From Limanda limanda (taxonomy: Eukaryota; Chordata; Actinopteri; Pleuronectiformes; Pleuronectidae): DNA of 64,000 nt. Made by a program: the position numbers and the translations under genes. The stretch spans positions 19,643,523-19,707,522 of the forward strand of contig NC_083641.1 of NCBI RefSeq assembly GCF_963576545.1, given 5' to 3'. Shown here in pieces: positions 1 through 11,303 of the stretch; positions within the stretch are counted from its first letter, which is position 1, and each line of letters begins with the position of its first letter. The notes beneath the pieces were generated by a model. The model had not been told where the DNA came from. It ran no database searches and worked only from the letters and a program-made list of their open reading frames with translations.

Positions 1-3000
1 GAATGTGGTCTGGCTTTCTGGGTCTGTGTGGATGACTAACCCCACTGTTCCTGGGCCATCCCTCATTAGAGTTATGTTAGGGTCAGTGGTAATTGGAAGT
101 GTTGCTTCTGTTGATGTATCTGGCTCTGTGAAATGTTCTCCTGAGAACTGGAGCTGAGTTTCTTGTGAGGTGTCGGTCACTGTGAGTTGGATAGTGACTG
201 GGTGCATGTTTGAGGGCGGCTTGCTGGTTCTTTCCACGGTATAAAACTCAGTCTTGTCAACAAAACTTGGATAATCAGTGAATGTGGACTGGATCAGTGT
301 AGAGTCTGACTGCATATATGAATGTGTGTTTGTATTTTCTGTTATTGTACTTCTATCAAGGCGATCCCTGACTGTGGTTTCCATAAAAGCAGTTTGATGA
401 GCCCCTGTTGTGGCTAAAATATGACCCTGACCTACCTGTGCTACTTTTGTTGCCTCAGTCTGACTATCTTTCCCGAATATTTGAAAATCTTGTGGATTGT
501 CTACCGTAGGTTTAATTGTCCATGGTACAACAATAAAATCGTCTTCGTTTCGACCCACACCAGAGCCAATTTCACCATCACCAGAATAACCTGGTTTTGG
601 GTCCTCATATTTCAACCTCTCTTTTTCTGTGCCACCCCTTTTTCTTGATCCATCTTGAGCCTTCTTCATTAATTCAGCAAATTTCTCTGGGTTTACTATC
701 CTGGACGCTTTATCAAAGACCTTTCTGCTCCAGGTGCGTCTGGTGCTGACTGGCCTCCTCCTTCTCTGTCCCAGTCTACCCCCAGTGCCTCCTCTACCCT
801 GTGACCCTTGTCTTGGGTAGGGTCGATCTGAGGTGATGGTCTTGGACTCCTGACTATTTCTATCTTCGGGACTGGTAGAAGGGATCTCGTTGAGGCTGAC
901 TGTCTTTTCTGTGAAGTTAGGATCCACCTTGAAGGACAGTTCTATCCCTGATCCCTCTCTATCTAAAACTGTCACCTTTTCAGATGTTTGCTCAGTCACT
1001 GTCACCTGAGATACTAGCAGGTCCACTCCCAGGTGATTGGCAACCAAACATCTATAAAACCCTCTGTCCCTCACTGTGAGACCCTGAATCAGCAGTGTCC
1101 CATTCTTATACACCTTTCTAGTCCCTTGAGACTTGTCCAGCACTGAGTGATCAGGGAGGATCCATTGTACCGAGCCCTCTGGGTTCCCAGAGGAGCTACA
1201 GTCAAATTCCAGATTTTCACCCAGTGGCCGTGAGAGTTGGACACCGTTGACCTCAGCTTCTTCCACATCAGCTGACAGAACTGTCACTCGAAACACGAGG
1301 ATATCCGCATCCAGGTAATTTGTGGCAATGCATTGGTAGAGGCCTGTATCTGAGGCATCTGCACTCTGTAGAGTGAGCTTTCCTTCAGTGGTGATTACGA
1401 TCCTCATGTCCTCACTGGAGTAAGGGGCTCTGACTTTACTTCCATCGGGTAATATCCACTCCAACAGAGGCTTTGGCTCACCTTGGATTTGACAGCTCAA
1501 TTGTGCCATACCACCTATGTTAGAAAACAAAAAAATATTTGATTACATTAATTATTACTTTCATATTCAAAAACATATTTGTGTTTAGAGTTTTGAAACT
1601 TATACAATGCTTCCTCTCTTTGCTTGATGAAATGTTCAGTCATACAGCTATCAGGTTAGTTACTAACAATTCATCTTTAACTCCTACCTGCAAGTACAGT
1701 GTGCTCAGTCTTGGTTTGATTATCTCTCTTGATCATGGCCCAGGTGTAGCGGTCCTTCTTTGGTGATGTGTTTTCTACTCGTAGGTTGACCACAGACTGG
1801 TACTTAATGTGCAGTGTGGAGAGAGTGGTAGTAGTGCGGTCAAGCTGGAGGCTCACCTCTCCCTGCATCAGCCATGCAGGGGAGGCTTTAATGTCAGCCT
1901 CAATGTTAGTGTGAATTCTTTCCTCTTCCTCTTTTGGTTGCAACTGGCTGTATCTGTACACCATTTCTGGGCTCCTGGCCAGCATTACACCTCTCTCTAA
2001 CCTCATGGGAGAGTCACTGTAGGAGGCCAGGATCTGCCACAGCTGCTGGATGTGTTCATAGTCAATGTTACACACCAAATAGGTAGTTATGCCAGTGGTA
2101 AGCACAGTGACATTGTTTCCCTCCTCTTCCTTCAACGTTTGTGTTAAATTCTCAAAAGCAGACGGCCTCTGGACAGTGCAGGATAAACTGGCATCGCTGT
2201 GAAACTGGTCAGTCAGGTTCATTTGTATGGAGCCTAATGGGGCAATGAAATCCTTGGAGGAAACTGGAGTAAAGTCGCCCTCATCCAGGCTGATGTTTTT
2301 CTGCTTCAGCTCAGGTTGGATCCAAGGTTTTGTACAAGTGAAGGCATCATTGGGGAGAAGGGATAGATGTCTGTTGTGGTAAGGGGAAGGATTTTCACAA
2401 ACAGGACATGGCTGTCCTCTTGAATATCTCCGGTCCCGCTTGCATTTCAGCACACCTGGAAACATTTAAAACAAGTGGTGTAGCATTTAGTTGGTTGCAT
2501 GTAAGACAAGAACACTTTTCAACGTAAGGCAGAGAAAACCGATCAGTTAAACTTGAATCACCATCATCATACAAGATATTTATGAATTGACTTTAGTATT
2601 AGCCAAGTCATGACCAAAAGGAATAACTCTTGTTCCTCTGTGCCTTTAGTGTTTTCTGTAGCCCCTGTGATAAAAATATATGATCTGTGACTCTAATAAT
2701 GTTCCTGCAATAATATCCATTTTCCTTTGGAAACGTCCTGTAAGAGAAAACATCACTTAAAAAGTCTGAGTAGAATAATCCTTTGAAGGACTTGGGCTAC
2801 TTGGCAACTTTACCAGATGTGTCTTATTAACATGTCTTGTAAAGCTACTAGTAAATGTGGGTTCACACAGTTTTAAGAGTGTTAATTTAGTACAGAGGCC
2901 CTTCTAAGAAAGGAGAGGTCCTCTTCCCTCGTAAGCATTACAACCTTACACCTTTATAAATGCTTCAGACTGTTTCAAAGCCAAACACAAACCACTTACC

Positions 3001-4811
3001 TGTGTTCTTCTGTGTCCACACTGGGAACCACTCCATACGGCAGTCACATGTCCAGGGGTTACCATGGAGGAAAACGTTCTCTAGCTGGCTGCAGCCTGCA
3101 AAAATATCTGCAGGCAGCGTGGTGAGGAGGTTCTCAGACAGGTGGAGGTTTTTCACTGAGGACACCTTGAAGACTTGGCTGTGTCTCAGTGTGATGAATG
3201 TGTCTGGGTGGAGCTGCTGGAGGTGGTTACTCTCCAGATGGACCAACTGCAGGTTGGTTAGGCCATAGAAAGCCTCTGGGTGGATGAACTCAATGTGATT
3301 GTGGTCCATGTGGACTCTCTGCAGACTGTCCAGGCCTTTAAATGTCTCTTTGTATAGTCTTTTTACTTTATTGTAGGACATCTTGAGGACCTGTGAAAAA
3401 GATTGAGAAGTTGGAGAGGTTTTTCGAAACAATGTTGACGTCTGTAATCAGTTCAGAACTTACCTGTAATGACTTGAGGTCTTGGAAGGCTCTGTCTTCA
3501 ATACTCTCAATAGTGTTGCTGTGCAGCATCAACAGCTCTAAATTCTCAAGTCCCGAAAGCTTGTGTTCTCTTAAGACAGTCAGACTATTGTACCTGAAAG
3601 CACGGAGAAGAAACAGAGTCTTCAGCATATGAAATGTACCACATGTTATTTGTGAAAGTCCAAATGAAAGTCTAATGAAAATAGTCTCATTTAAAACCCT
3701 GCACACCCAAACAGGTGTTTTAAATTTCTAGGATTACTACACTCCATCTAGAAAATAAATAGTTGTACCAACCAAAATTCTTCAGTTTGTAACACACTTG
3801 AATTTAGTTTTCCGGTGTAACAATATGGGAAAGAAAAAGGCGTTATAGATTTGTTATTTGTCACAGTCAATAATCTGATATTGACTTCATCATGCGCTTG
3901 AGAGACTGACACAACATGTGGTGGAAAGAAGTAAAACATATTCGCTCACAGGAATTAACAGAAAGCACAACTGATTTTTACCAACATCCAACTAAGGCCC
4001 TACAACCATTCAGATGTTTTTGGTTTCTGTGCCTGATTAGACTTTAATCTGAGGTAAACTACGTTAGGAATTCCACAGGGTCATTGTTGTTCATGTAACA
4101 ACTGTAAAGGTTTAAACTGGTACTACATGACTGACGATGGAAGCGAATCAGACTCAGACTGTATTTGAACACAAAGTTCGAAGGTGGGATCTCCTGTGCT
4201 GAATTTCATGGCAGCCATTTTAAATGATAACATCATGAAAAAACACAGGTGTTACCAATAACATGGTTCAGTTCGAGTAAACCAGTAAGTCATATCCACA
4301 AAACCACGACTTTGGCCTTTAGGTTAATCTCCTTTTCACCTGTAGCTTCTTAACTTCCCACATTTTAAGGTATAAAGTTTCACTACCACTGTAAATGTTC
4401 AATGGACAACAATCGCTTCCAATATGTTTTTCATTTCAGTGTTGTCATGGCGCAGTGTAAACTCTGCAAAGGTGGTCGCCAACATGTGTTTCTCTCTTAA
4501 AATGTTAGTTCTGCTTATTCAGTCTGTGGTTTCAATCAATCAATAACAGTATTCCCCCTCCACGTCTCTGAAAAAAAGAAAAAACCTGGATGGAAAGTGA
4601 GGGCTCACCCGAGGTTAATTCTTTCCACAGCTGGCGGGATGTGGTCAGGTACTGCGGTCAGGTATCTGAAGGTGCAGTGCAGCTCTGTCGGGACGTGACA
4701 GGCGCATGATTTGGGGCAGTCACCGCTCGCCGGCAGCACAGCAGCCAAGAACAACAGAGCCGTCAGCAGCCGTCTCGGCACGGATGATGCGCCGCAGGCA
4801 CACGCGCCCAT
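1..4811 (-). CDS. mxra5: Matrix-remodeling-associated protein 5 (adlican), 5' part, cut by the window edge
   Basis: Five coding exons are joined by canonical GT-AG sites: 4811-4609, 3593-3464, 3390-3000, 2455-1688 and 1514 to beyond position 1. Phases agree throughout and give 1002 residues with no stop. Residues 1-30 are a signal peptide (hydrophobic LLTALLFLAAVLPASG). A Cys-rich LRR N-cap follows (CPKSCACHVP), then leucine-rich repeats to about residue 215 and an LRR C-cap (NPWTCDC). Exon 4 encodes a linker. The last exon starts with two Ig domains (Cys pairs near 505/557 and 600/650), then a Ser/Thr- and basic-rich stretch containing NPEKFAELM, matching the human NPERWADIL region. Order and wording match vertebrate MXRA5, a secreted extracellular-matrix protein; the usual long Thr-rich middle and C-terminal Ig array would lie left of the window. 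The ATG at 4811 is chosen because it directly precedes the signal peptide. Peroxidasin-type LRR-Ig proteins are a less good match. Confidence 0.9.
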
Positions 4812-4834
4812 AGTGCACGGAGATGAGGCTTCAG
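4812..4834 (-). promoter_or_regulatory. mxra5: Probable 5' UTR piece of mxra5 coding exon 1, with splice acceptor
   Basis: Reading the minus strand, a C/T-rich run (including about ten consecutive C) leads to GCACGAGCAG at 4835-4844, a plausible acceptor. It leaves 23 nt of leader before the ATG at 4811. This implies an upstream non-coding exon. Inferred from sequence only. Confidence 0.4.
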
Positions 4835-4935
4835 CTGCTCGTGCAAAAGAAGGAGGGGGGGGGACTAAACTTTATCCTGAACCATTAATGAAACCCACCT
4901 GGAGAGAGAGGAAGAGCATGTTGACATTACAAGGA

Positions 4936-5297
4936 AAAGATAGATAGATAGATAGATGAATAAATAGATGGATAGAAAGATGAATAAATAGATGGATAAA
5001 TGGATAGATCGAGATAGATAGATATACAGAAAGATAGATAGACAGATTGATAGAGAGAGAAAGATAGATAGATAGATAGATGAATAAATAGATGGATAGA
5101 TAGATAAATGGATAGATAGGTAGATAGATTGAGAGATATAGAAAGATAGATAGATAGACAGAAAGATAGAGACAGAGAAAGATAGATGGATAGATAGAGA
5201 GAGAAAGCTAGATAGATAGATTGATAGAGAGAGAAAGATAAATAGATAGATGAACAAATAGATGGATAGATAGGTAGATAGATCGAGAGAGATTGAG

Positions 5298-5328
<31 letters not shown>

Positions 5329-5335
5329 GAGAAAT
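4936..5335. repeat. Imperfect GATA/GACA tetranucleotide microsatellite, about 400 bp
   Basis: Tandem GATA units are interspersed with GACA, GAGA, GATG and AATA variants. Translated ORFs across it (LSIYLSIYLS-like) are artefacts of the repeat. It sits in the predicted leader intron of mxra5, between the non-coding exon near 5648-5830 and coding exon 1. Confidence 0.95.
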
Positions 5336-5647
5336 GAATGCAAAATGATGAACAAAAAACAAGATAAAAGTAATGCTAGTCCCACATTTCTCTATACACC
5401 AACATAAAAATCATCACTATAACACAGTTTTTCCTTCCAAGTGTATTTTGCTTTATTTATACGTTTATTATTTATTATTTGTTCATAATGAGAAAAAACA
5501 GTCATGCAATTATTAGGACAAGTAAAAATAGAAAATATGACATGCAACCTTAAGCATAGATGATAAATAAAGACCTTTATAAAACTGTTATAAGTTGCAC
5601 AAAACTGCAGTTTAAGATTGTGCAATAAATAATAGATGTTCCCTCAC

Positions 5648-5830
5648 CGCACAGCTGTAGAAAACTGAACCGTTGCAGGAATGTAACAATCCAGATGAAA
5701 GCGTAAAAAGGTTCAGTGTGATTCCTCAGATGAGTCCACTGTGTCCGAGGCGCAGAGGGACTGGAGTCATGTCTGTGTGAGCGCCTGCAGCCTAGCGCAC
5801 ACTTTGGTCTCCTCGGCCCCCCCTCCACTG
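5648..5830 (-). other. mxra5: Candidate non-coding first exon/promoter region of mxra5
   Basis: On the minus strand a G+C-richer stretch ends in a strong donor (CTGTGCG followed by GTGAGGG, junction after 5648). It lies about 0.8 kb upstream of the acceptor before the mxra5 start codon. It contains an ATG opening only a short frame, so it would act as leader. The 5' limit is a guess. No TATA box was identified. An unrelated transcript cannot be excluded. Confidence 0.35.
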
Positions 5831-6651
5831 TAATCTGCTGAAATGTAATCCTGGAGCAGCGGCAACTGTGAAATACTCATGAAAGAGGTCTGCTGAAAAT
5901 ACCCCGATTCTGATCGACTGTTTACTGCCAACAAACACAAAAAACCTTCCTCAACTTGGATAACTGGGAGCTAAAGTGGAATTCCTAATCTGCCAAAACA
6001 ATAATATCTAAGTGATTTACTAGATCACAAATTGTTTTGTACAGATGTGAATGCGAGTGTTTAGATACGGCTTCCAAATAACTTTATGATTTTCACTTGA
6101 TCTTGGCTGTTTTTTTTTAAAGTTGTAAATAGTATGTGATTATACTTTGGCTTAGTATCACAACTGCCCCGAGCTCCAAACTCTTGATGAAACTCTTTGT
6201 GTCCCATCGTCACGACGACTGAGGACTAATGTGTTACAGATGAGCATTTGACTTTCTTCGTAATCTGAATTCTTTGTTTTTATTCGTGTGTTTTGTTTGT
6301 GATGAAACCCACAAACCAACCATCGTACCACACATTTGGGGGCAATTTCTTGGCTTTTTCCAGAGTACAATTCTTTTGTCAGATTGTTGAATAACTGGAG
6401 TCCCTGTGTGCCCAGCAATCTGCATATTTATAGGCACACTCAGCACCGTTTACATTCTGCCATTCATGACCGAATCAGTTGTCTTCTCTTTTGTGTAAGT
6501 TATAATGTTTGAGAAATGGCAATAACTTTTTTTAATGTTGATGAAACTGAGCGTAGATCAGAGCTGGGTTTTAAATATCTACATTGAGCTCTGTGAAATC
6601 AATATCATAGATTGAGTATAAACAAACAAGATGGAGGTGGCCAAAATGCCA

Positions 6652-6770
6652 AACTCTATTATCTAGAATTGGCATTTTGTCAATTTTTCCATCTGTCGAC
6701 AGGAGCTGAACGATATTAACTCTATTATCTAGAATAGCATATTCCAGCTCCTGTCACCAGATGGAAAAAT
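6652..6770. repeat. Imperfect inverted repeat combined with an 18-bp direct repeat
   Basis: The 18-mer AACTCTATTATCTAGAAT occurs at 6652-6669 and again at 6718-6735. Overlapping this, TTTTTCCATCTG...ACAGGAGCT at about 6684-6710 is the reverse complement, with mismatches, of 6742-6770. A hairpin with a roughly 25-bp stem results. It could be a degenerate MITE; no family recognised. Confidence 0.6.
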
Positions 6771-7315
6771 GGACAGATTTCCAAGCTTTAAGTTAGCGTG
6801 TCTTGTTTTGACGGGTGACTCATCGTGACGGTCACCGTCAGCAGTTCCCTGTCGTTCGCTTGTAAACAGTGTTAAAGAAAAGCGTACATCAAACCACTGC
6901 AGCTCTTTAAATAGTTCCATGTGTGCTCTGGCCTCCCAAATACTACCGGTGTGCTTCCTGTCCCAGAGCTGCAGTTCACCACATCCTCCATCCACAGGGA
7001 ACACACAAAACCCCTGACACACAAACATGCGCACACAGTAGTCACATTTGCTGACAGGACTGTTTTGTATAATGCCCCCTGCCTTTAGGAACACTAGTCA
7101 TGACAAGGCATATATCTTTCATGCCATAACAAGGTGTACCATCATTACAAGTGTGTTATAGGACAACTTGTTTGGATGGAGTGAAGGTTTATCGGAGTCG
7201 CTTTGATCACACACTTCAGGTCATAGGGGAGGTTGGCATGTTCCATTGCATGTGTCATCAGTGTTGTTTACTGCACATCTGGACAACACACCGACACATG
7301 TGGAGAGCAACACCT

Positions 7316-7393
7316 ATCTCTTCTCTTCTTCTCTCTAATCTTCTCTTCTCTTCTCTTCTCTTCTCTTACCTCTCTTCTCTTCTCTTCTCAGTC
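7316..7393. repeat. CTTCT-type pyrimidine microsatellite
   Basis: A run of TCTTC/TCTCTTC units on the plus strand, purine-rich on the other strand. Simple sequence with no coding potential. Confidence 0.9.
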
Positions 7394-10369
7394 ACTGAGG
7401 AAGGACTACTAATCCTCCTTTATATGTTCAGAGACGTCTCTCCCAGGCCTGTTGAAAGCCACATACGTGATTTACTTACCAACTTCCGTGACCAGCGGTG
7501 TTAGGGAGGCTCTGCTCTCACCTCTTACAACGTAATCTTGATACAAACAAGACTTAATTCAATTATGCAGGATCTCATGCCCATTTCTAAACCCCAATCA
7601 AAGTGGATTTAATCTGGCAACAAAGCAGAATTTTTCTTCTGGGAAGACACATAGTGGAGGTAATTACGTCTTGCTCCAAATCATCATCCCAACTGAAGAA
7701 TTAAGCCTCATGCCTAAGAGATGGCAAATTGCATTGATAAGAGGCTTAGCGCGGTAAGAGGGGGTGATGGGAAGAGCAAAGCTTACAGCAGGTTGTGTGT
7801 GTGTGTGCGTGTGTGTTTGTGTTTTAATTTGTATGTGACCGATACAATAACATTTGTTTGTTTGTGATTCCGCTGATCACAAAGTTGAGCCCATCCATCC
7901 TTTTTCTGGCCTCGGAAACTGTTCCCCTTTAGCTTTGATTCGCTCCAGATGATGGAGCACTACAAAGGCAGCTGCATTATGGGCTTTTCTGGAGGATTTT
8001 TCACGACTTTCATTCTCCACTCGGGGAAATCCTGTTGTGTTTGCATATACAAGCTCATACCCTCAGTGATAGCGGGAAATGCTAAACTAATATTTCTCTC
8101 ATCTTCACTGTACACTGAGGGTTCAGAGAGCAGCACTGAAGGGCGGCCGGGCTGTTAAAAGTCACAGCTAGCTGGGAGGCTCTGAGGAATTTGTAGACAC
8201 ATACAGCATTGGCCTCGGCTCCTCACACTCACTGCTCCATTATGAGTGGGGGCCCACCTCTGTGGGAGGTGAATGACGGGAATAGTGCGTATTGGAAAAT
8301 GTATCGCCTTACATGAAACACTCTACACTCAACATCCTACAACGTGTTTTTTTCCTCACGTGTGGAGGAAATTCAACACATTTTAATACAAGACTTTTTT
8401 CGGTTTTAGTTTAGACACTTATCTGTAATGAATTCCTGTGCATCTCAGCCAGCTGTGGTTGAGCAGTCGAAACTGAGTTGTCATTGAGGCTTCCGCGTCT
8501 GAACATCTGTTTGCAGGTACGGTGACTCCAGCCGTGCAGAGCGGTAAACAAACAGATCGTATCTCTAACAGTATGGACAGAGGAGAATAAGCATGAAAGT
8601 GACTTATTTTACACAGATAAACAGTCCATGAAGGGAGACAGAGAGGAATTATTGTTGTGTAAGCCAACATTTGGCTGGTGTGAGAAAGCCAAAACATATT
8701 TTTTTCTTTACTTTGAAGATCGATGCAACTGTTCAGACATTCATTCCAGACGTGCATCGGCTCGGAGGCTTTTCTTTCAATAAATTGTCCAAATTTAGAT
8801 TTTTTAAACCTAAGTTTGCTTGCATTTTTATGTCCGAACTGCAGCGTCAGTTTACAAGAAAAACAGTTTTGGGTCCAATGAGCAAATTTCGGTTTGAATT
8901 ATTCAAGAGTTTTGCAGCAAAGTGACTCAGTTGCTGTGTTGTCTTCTTTATTCATTGAATTCTTCAGTATATGCTTCACTCTCACTAAGACTAGAGAGAA
9001 ATCTGAGAACGTTATCCGTGGCATGTGTTTTTTTTTCACTTATCTGTTTTCTGTTTTAACTTATTCTTTATTGTCTTTCCAACTCCCCTCACAAACTGTT
9101 CAAGGTAACCTGAGCTTTATGGACCAGTTTCATGGTTGTACCGTATGTGTCACGAATCAGTCACGTAGATGCAGATCCTCAAGTGAGGTAATGACTCTTG
9201 ATTAATTTACAGGACCCTACTGCAAGTGTTTGTAAGTAAATAGATGTGTGGTGTAGCTGTAGTAGTTGTGTACCTGAGTTTACATGTGGTGTGTTTTAGA
9301 GTAATTCTTATTCCTAGAATTCACTTCTGTGACTTCACTCCTGACTCAGGTTTCATAGACTCTCTACGCTGCTGATGAGAAGGAGCCCAGGTCTCTCAAC
9401 ACGTCTGAACCATTTGACGTCAGTCACACATGTCAACAGCTGTCTGTCGAGAGCCTGATGACCTTTGACCCTTAAGGGTCAGGATGTGGCAGTTCAGAGT
9501 ATATCTGGCTCAGTCAAAGACACCGTGGGTGCTTGTTTTTTTCATTTTGCCCTATTTGCAAGGATTTGTGAAACTTCTCACACAACATTGTTAATGCACT
9601 TTTTGCTTTTATACCAGGCATGATGAGCGCTTTCTCAACAGCAGCTTAATGCAAAGAAAACAAATAACAAGTCATTCTTTAATGAGGAACAATTTGAAAA
9701 ACATACTTGACAAATAACTTCTTGACAAACAAAATTCATTGTATTACCTTTACTTTTGAGATATCTCATTTGTCATTCCATTCATAGATCAAATAACAAA
9801 TAAGAACTGATTTTACAGCGATTGACGCAGCAATGTGAAAAGTTAAATGATTTATAATTGCCTTCAGCTTTAGTCGTAATTGCTTCAATATGTGAACAAC
9901 ATGATTTATCTGTAATTCCCATTTGCAACTACACTGCAACACTGAATGTGACTGGTGTCAGAGAGCTGAGGCTCCTGCTTTGCGTCATCTTCAGATGCCA
10001 TGAACAGAACCATGTGGGATGGTTTTTGTAGACAAGGTATTCTATTAGAGTGTGAGTGAGTCTATTTAAAGACTCACTTGTTTTTTCTGTCAGGGTGTCA
10101 CTACTACAACGAATGAGGAAAGACACCTTATGCCCCTAACAGTAATACTTAAGATATAAGTACAGCTCCTGCACTGTAAAAATGGTAACTAGTAATTGTT
10201 GATCTCGTAAGAGTTTTCAAATTAAACTGACTCAGAAATAAGGCTTTGCAATATGCAATCTATAAAATCTTGTCTGTCCAGCAATTTTCTCTCATTGTTG
10301 TCCTAACTACTATTTTAAATCCGCACAACAAGGATTTGTAAATTTTTGAGCAGATTTTTGAGTTAAGTT

Positions 10370-10495
10370 GGGCCAACTCAGTAGATTCCAGTTTAAACCG
10401 GTTTTAACGGCTCTCTGCTGAACCTGAGCGACGGACATTTTCTGGATGGACAACGCACGGAGCCCACAACAATTTTGCTCAAGAAGGTATGGTAA
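10370..10495 (+). other. Possible leader exon of the SAMD3-like gene
   Basis: A more G+C-rich stretch ends in AAGGTATG followed by GTAAGTG, a good donor, upstream of the SAMD3-like coding exons. A plausible acceptor (GCAACTTTCAG near 11230-11240) precedes the first coding ATG at 11304. The assignment is inferred from splice signals only. Confidence 0.3.
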
Positions 10496-10507
10496 GTGCG
10501 TTTTTAC

Positions 10508-11180
10508 CAGAGATGTGGACTCGAGTCACATGACTTGGACTCGAGTCAGACTCGAGTCATGAATTTGATGACTTTAGACTCGACTTGACAAAATGTAAAG
10601 AGACTTGCAACTCGACTTGGACTTGGACATCAATGACTCGTGACTTCACTTGGACTTGAACCTTTTGACTTGATGAGACTTGCTCCTTTCCCCAAAACCC
10701 AAAGATTAAAAAGTATGTTATTAAGGAACGCTCTGTTTCTTTCATTGTGTATGTGTTCGTCAGGGTGTAAAGTAACGAAAGGCAAGGCAATTCTCACTGC
10801 AGTGGTAGATGCTGCATAGAGTGGATGACGTTCCCTAACGTGCACATTCAACATATGAAAACTGATCGTAAAGTTCACTGTTCGCGAAAAATATGCGCGA
10901 CAGGCACAACACTGCACAGGGATCCACTGCGGAGGGGCTGCAGAGCCGCGGGCTGCAGACCCCTGGCTACGGCGAAAGAGCGATTTGTTTGTTTGTTTAC
11001 TGCTCCGCCGTTAAAGAGTGCGGACATCAAAACATTAGTTCGGCTATAATATTAGATCCGCCTCTCATTTCCTCCTCCCGGTTGCGCGCCTGTTATGCCT
11101 CCGCGCCGCACCGGTGGAGCGCACCATACAGAGAATCACTGCGCTACACAGGGGCGGTCCTAGCATATTTGGCGCTCTAT
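10508..11180 (+). mobile_element. hAT-like repeat fragment (GACTCGAGTC subterminal repeats)
   Basis: It starts CAGAGATGTGGACTCGAGTC and continues with many ACTCGAGTC, ACTTGGACT and GACTTG motifs to about 10690, a pattern I recognise from abundant teleost hAT-type elements. The 10690-11180 part is G+C-rich with GGGGCGGTCCTAG and a C run, and may be the interior or a second repeat. No matching right terminus or 8-bp duplication was found, so the element looks truncated. It lies in the presumed first intron of the SAMD3-like gene. Confidence 0.55.
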
Positions 11181-11303
11181 GCAAGAGCCCCCCCCCCCCT
11201 CAACAAAAAAAAGTTGAAAAACGGAATTGCAACTTTCAGACGGTATTTTTGCCCTTTAAGACTGCATTTCATTTAAAAAAAACACAACAACGATCACAAC
11301 AAC

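Larger units (their letters stand above)
5831..10171. other. Intergenic region, no gene seen
   Basis: Between the mxra5 leader and the TIR-bounded segment at 10172 only short chance ORFs occur. It holds a hairpin/direct-repeat cluster (6652-6770), a CTTCT microsatellite (7316-7393) and a short GT run near 7794-7820. The stretch about 7590-8250 is low in repeats and could hold conserved non-coding sequence; this cannot be judged from one genome. Confidence 0.6.

Noticed and set aside
3748..3939. Small minus-strand ORF between mxra5 exons 1 and 2
   Set aside because: No LRR pattern and no fitting splice sites. The LRR frame joins exon 1 to 3593 without it.
4865..5385. Two overlapping minus-strand ORFs of 150-165 codons rich in LSIYLS repeats
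   Set aside because: They are translations of the GATA microsatellite in two frames. Any GATA tract without stops yields such ORFs.
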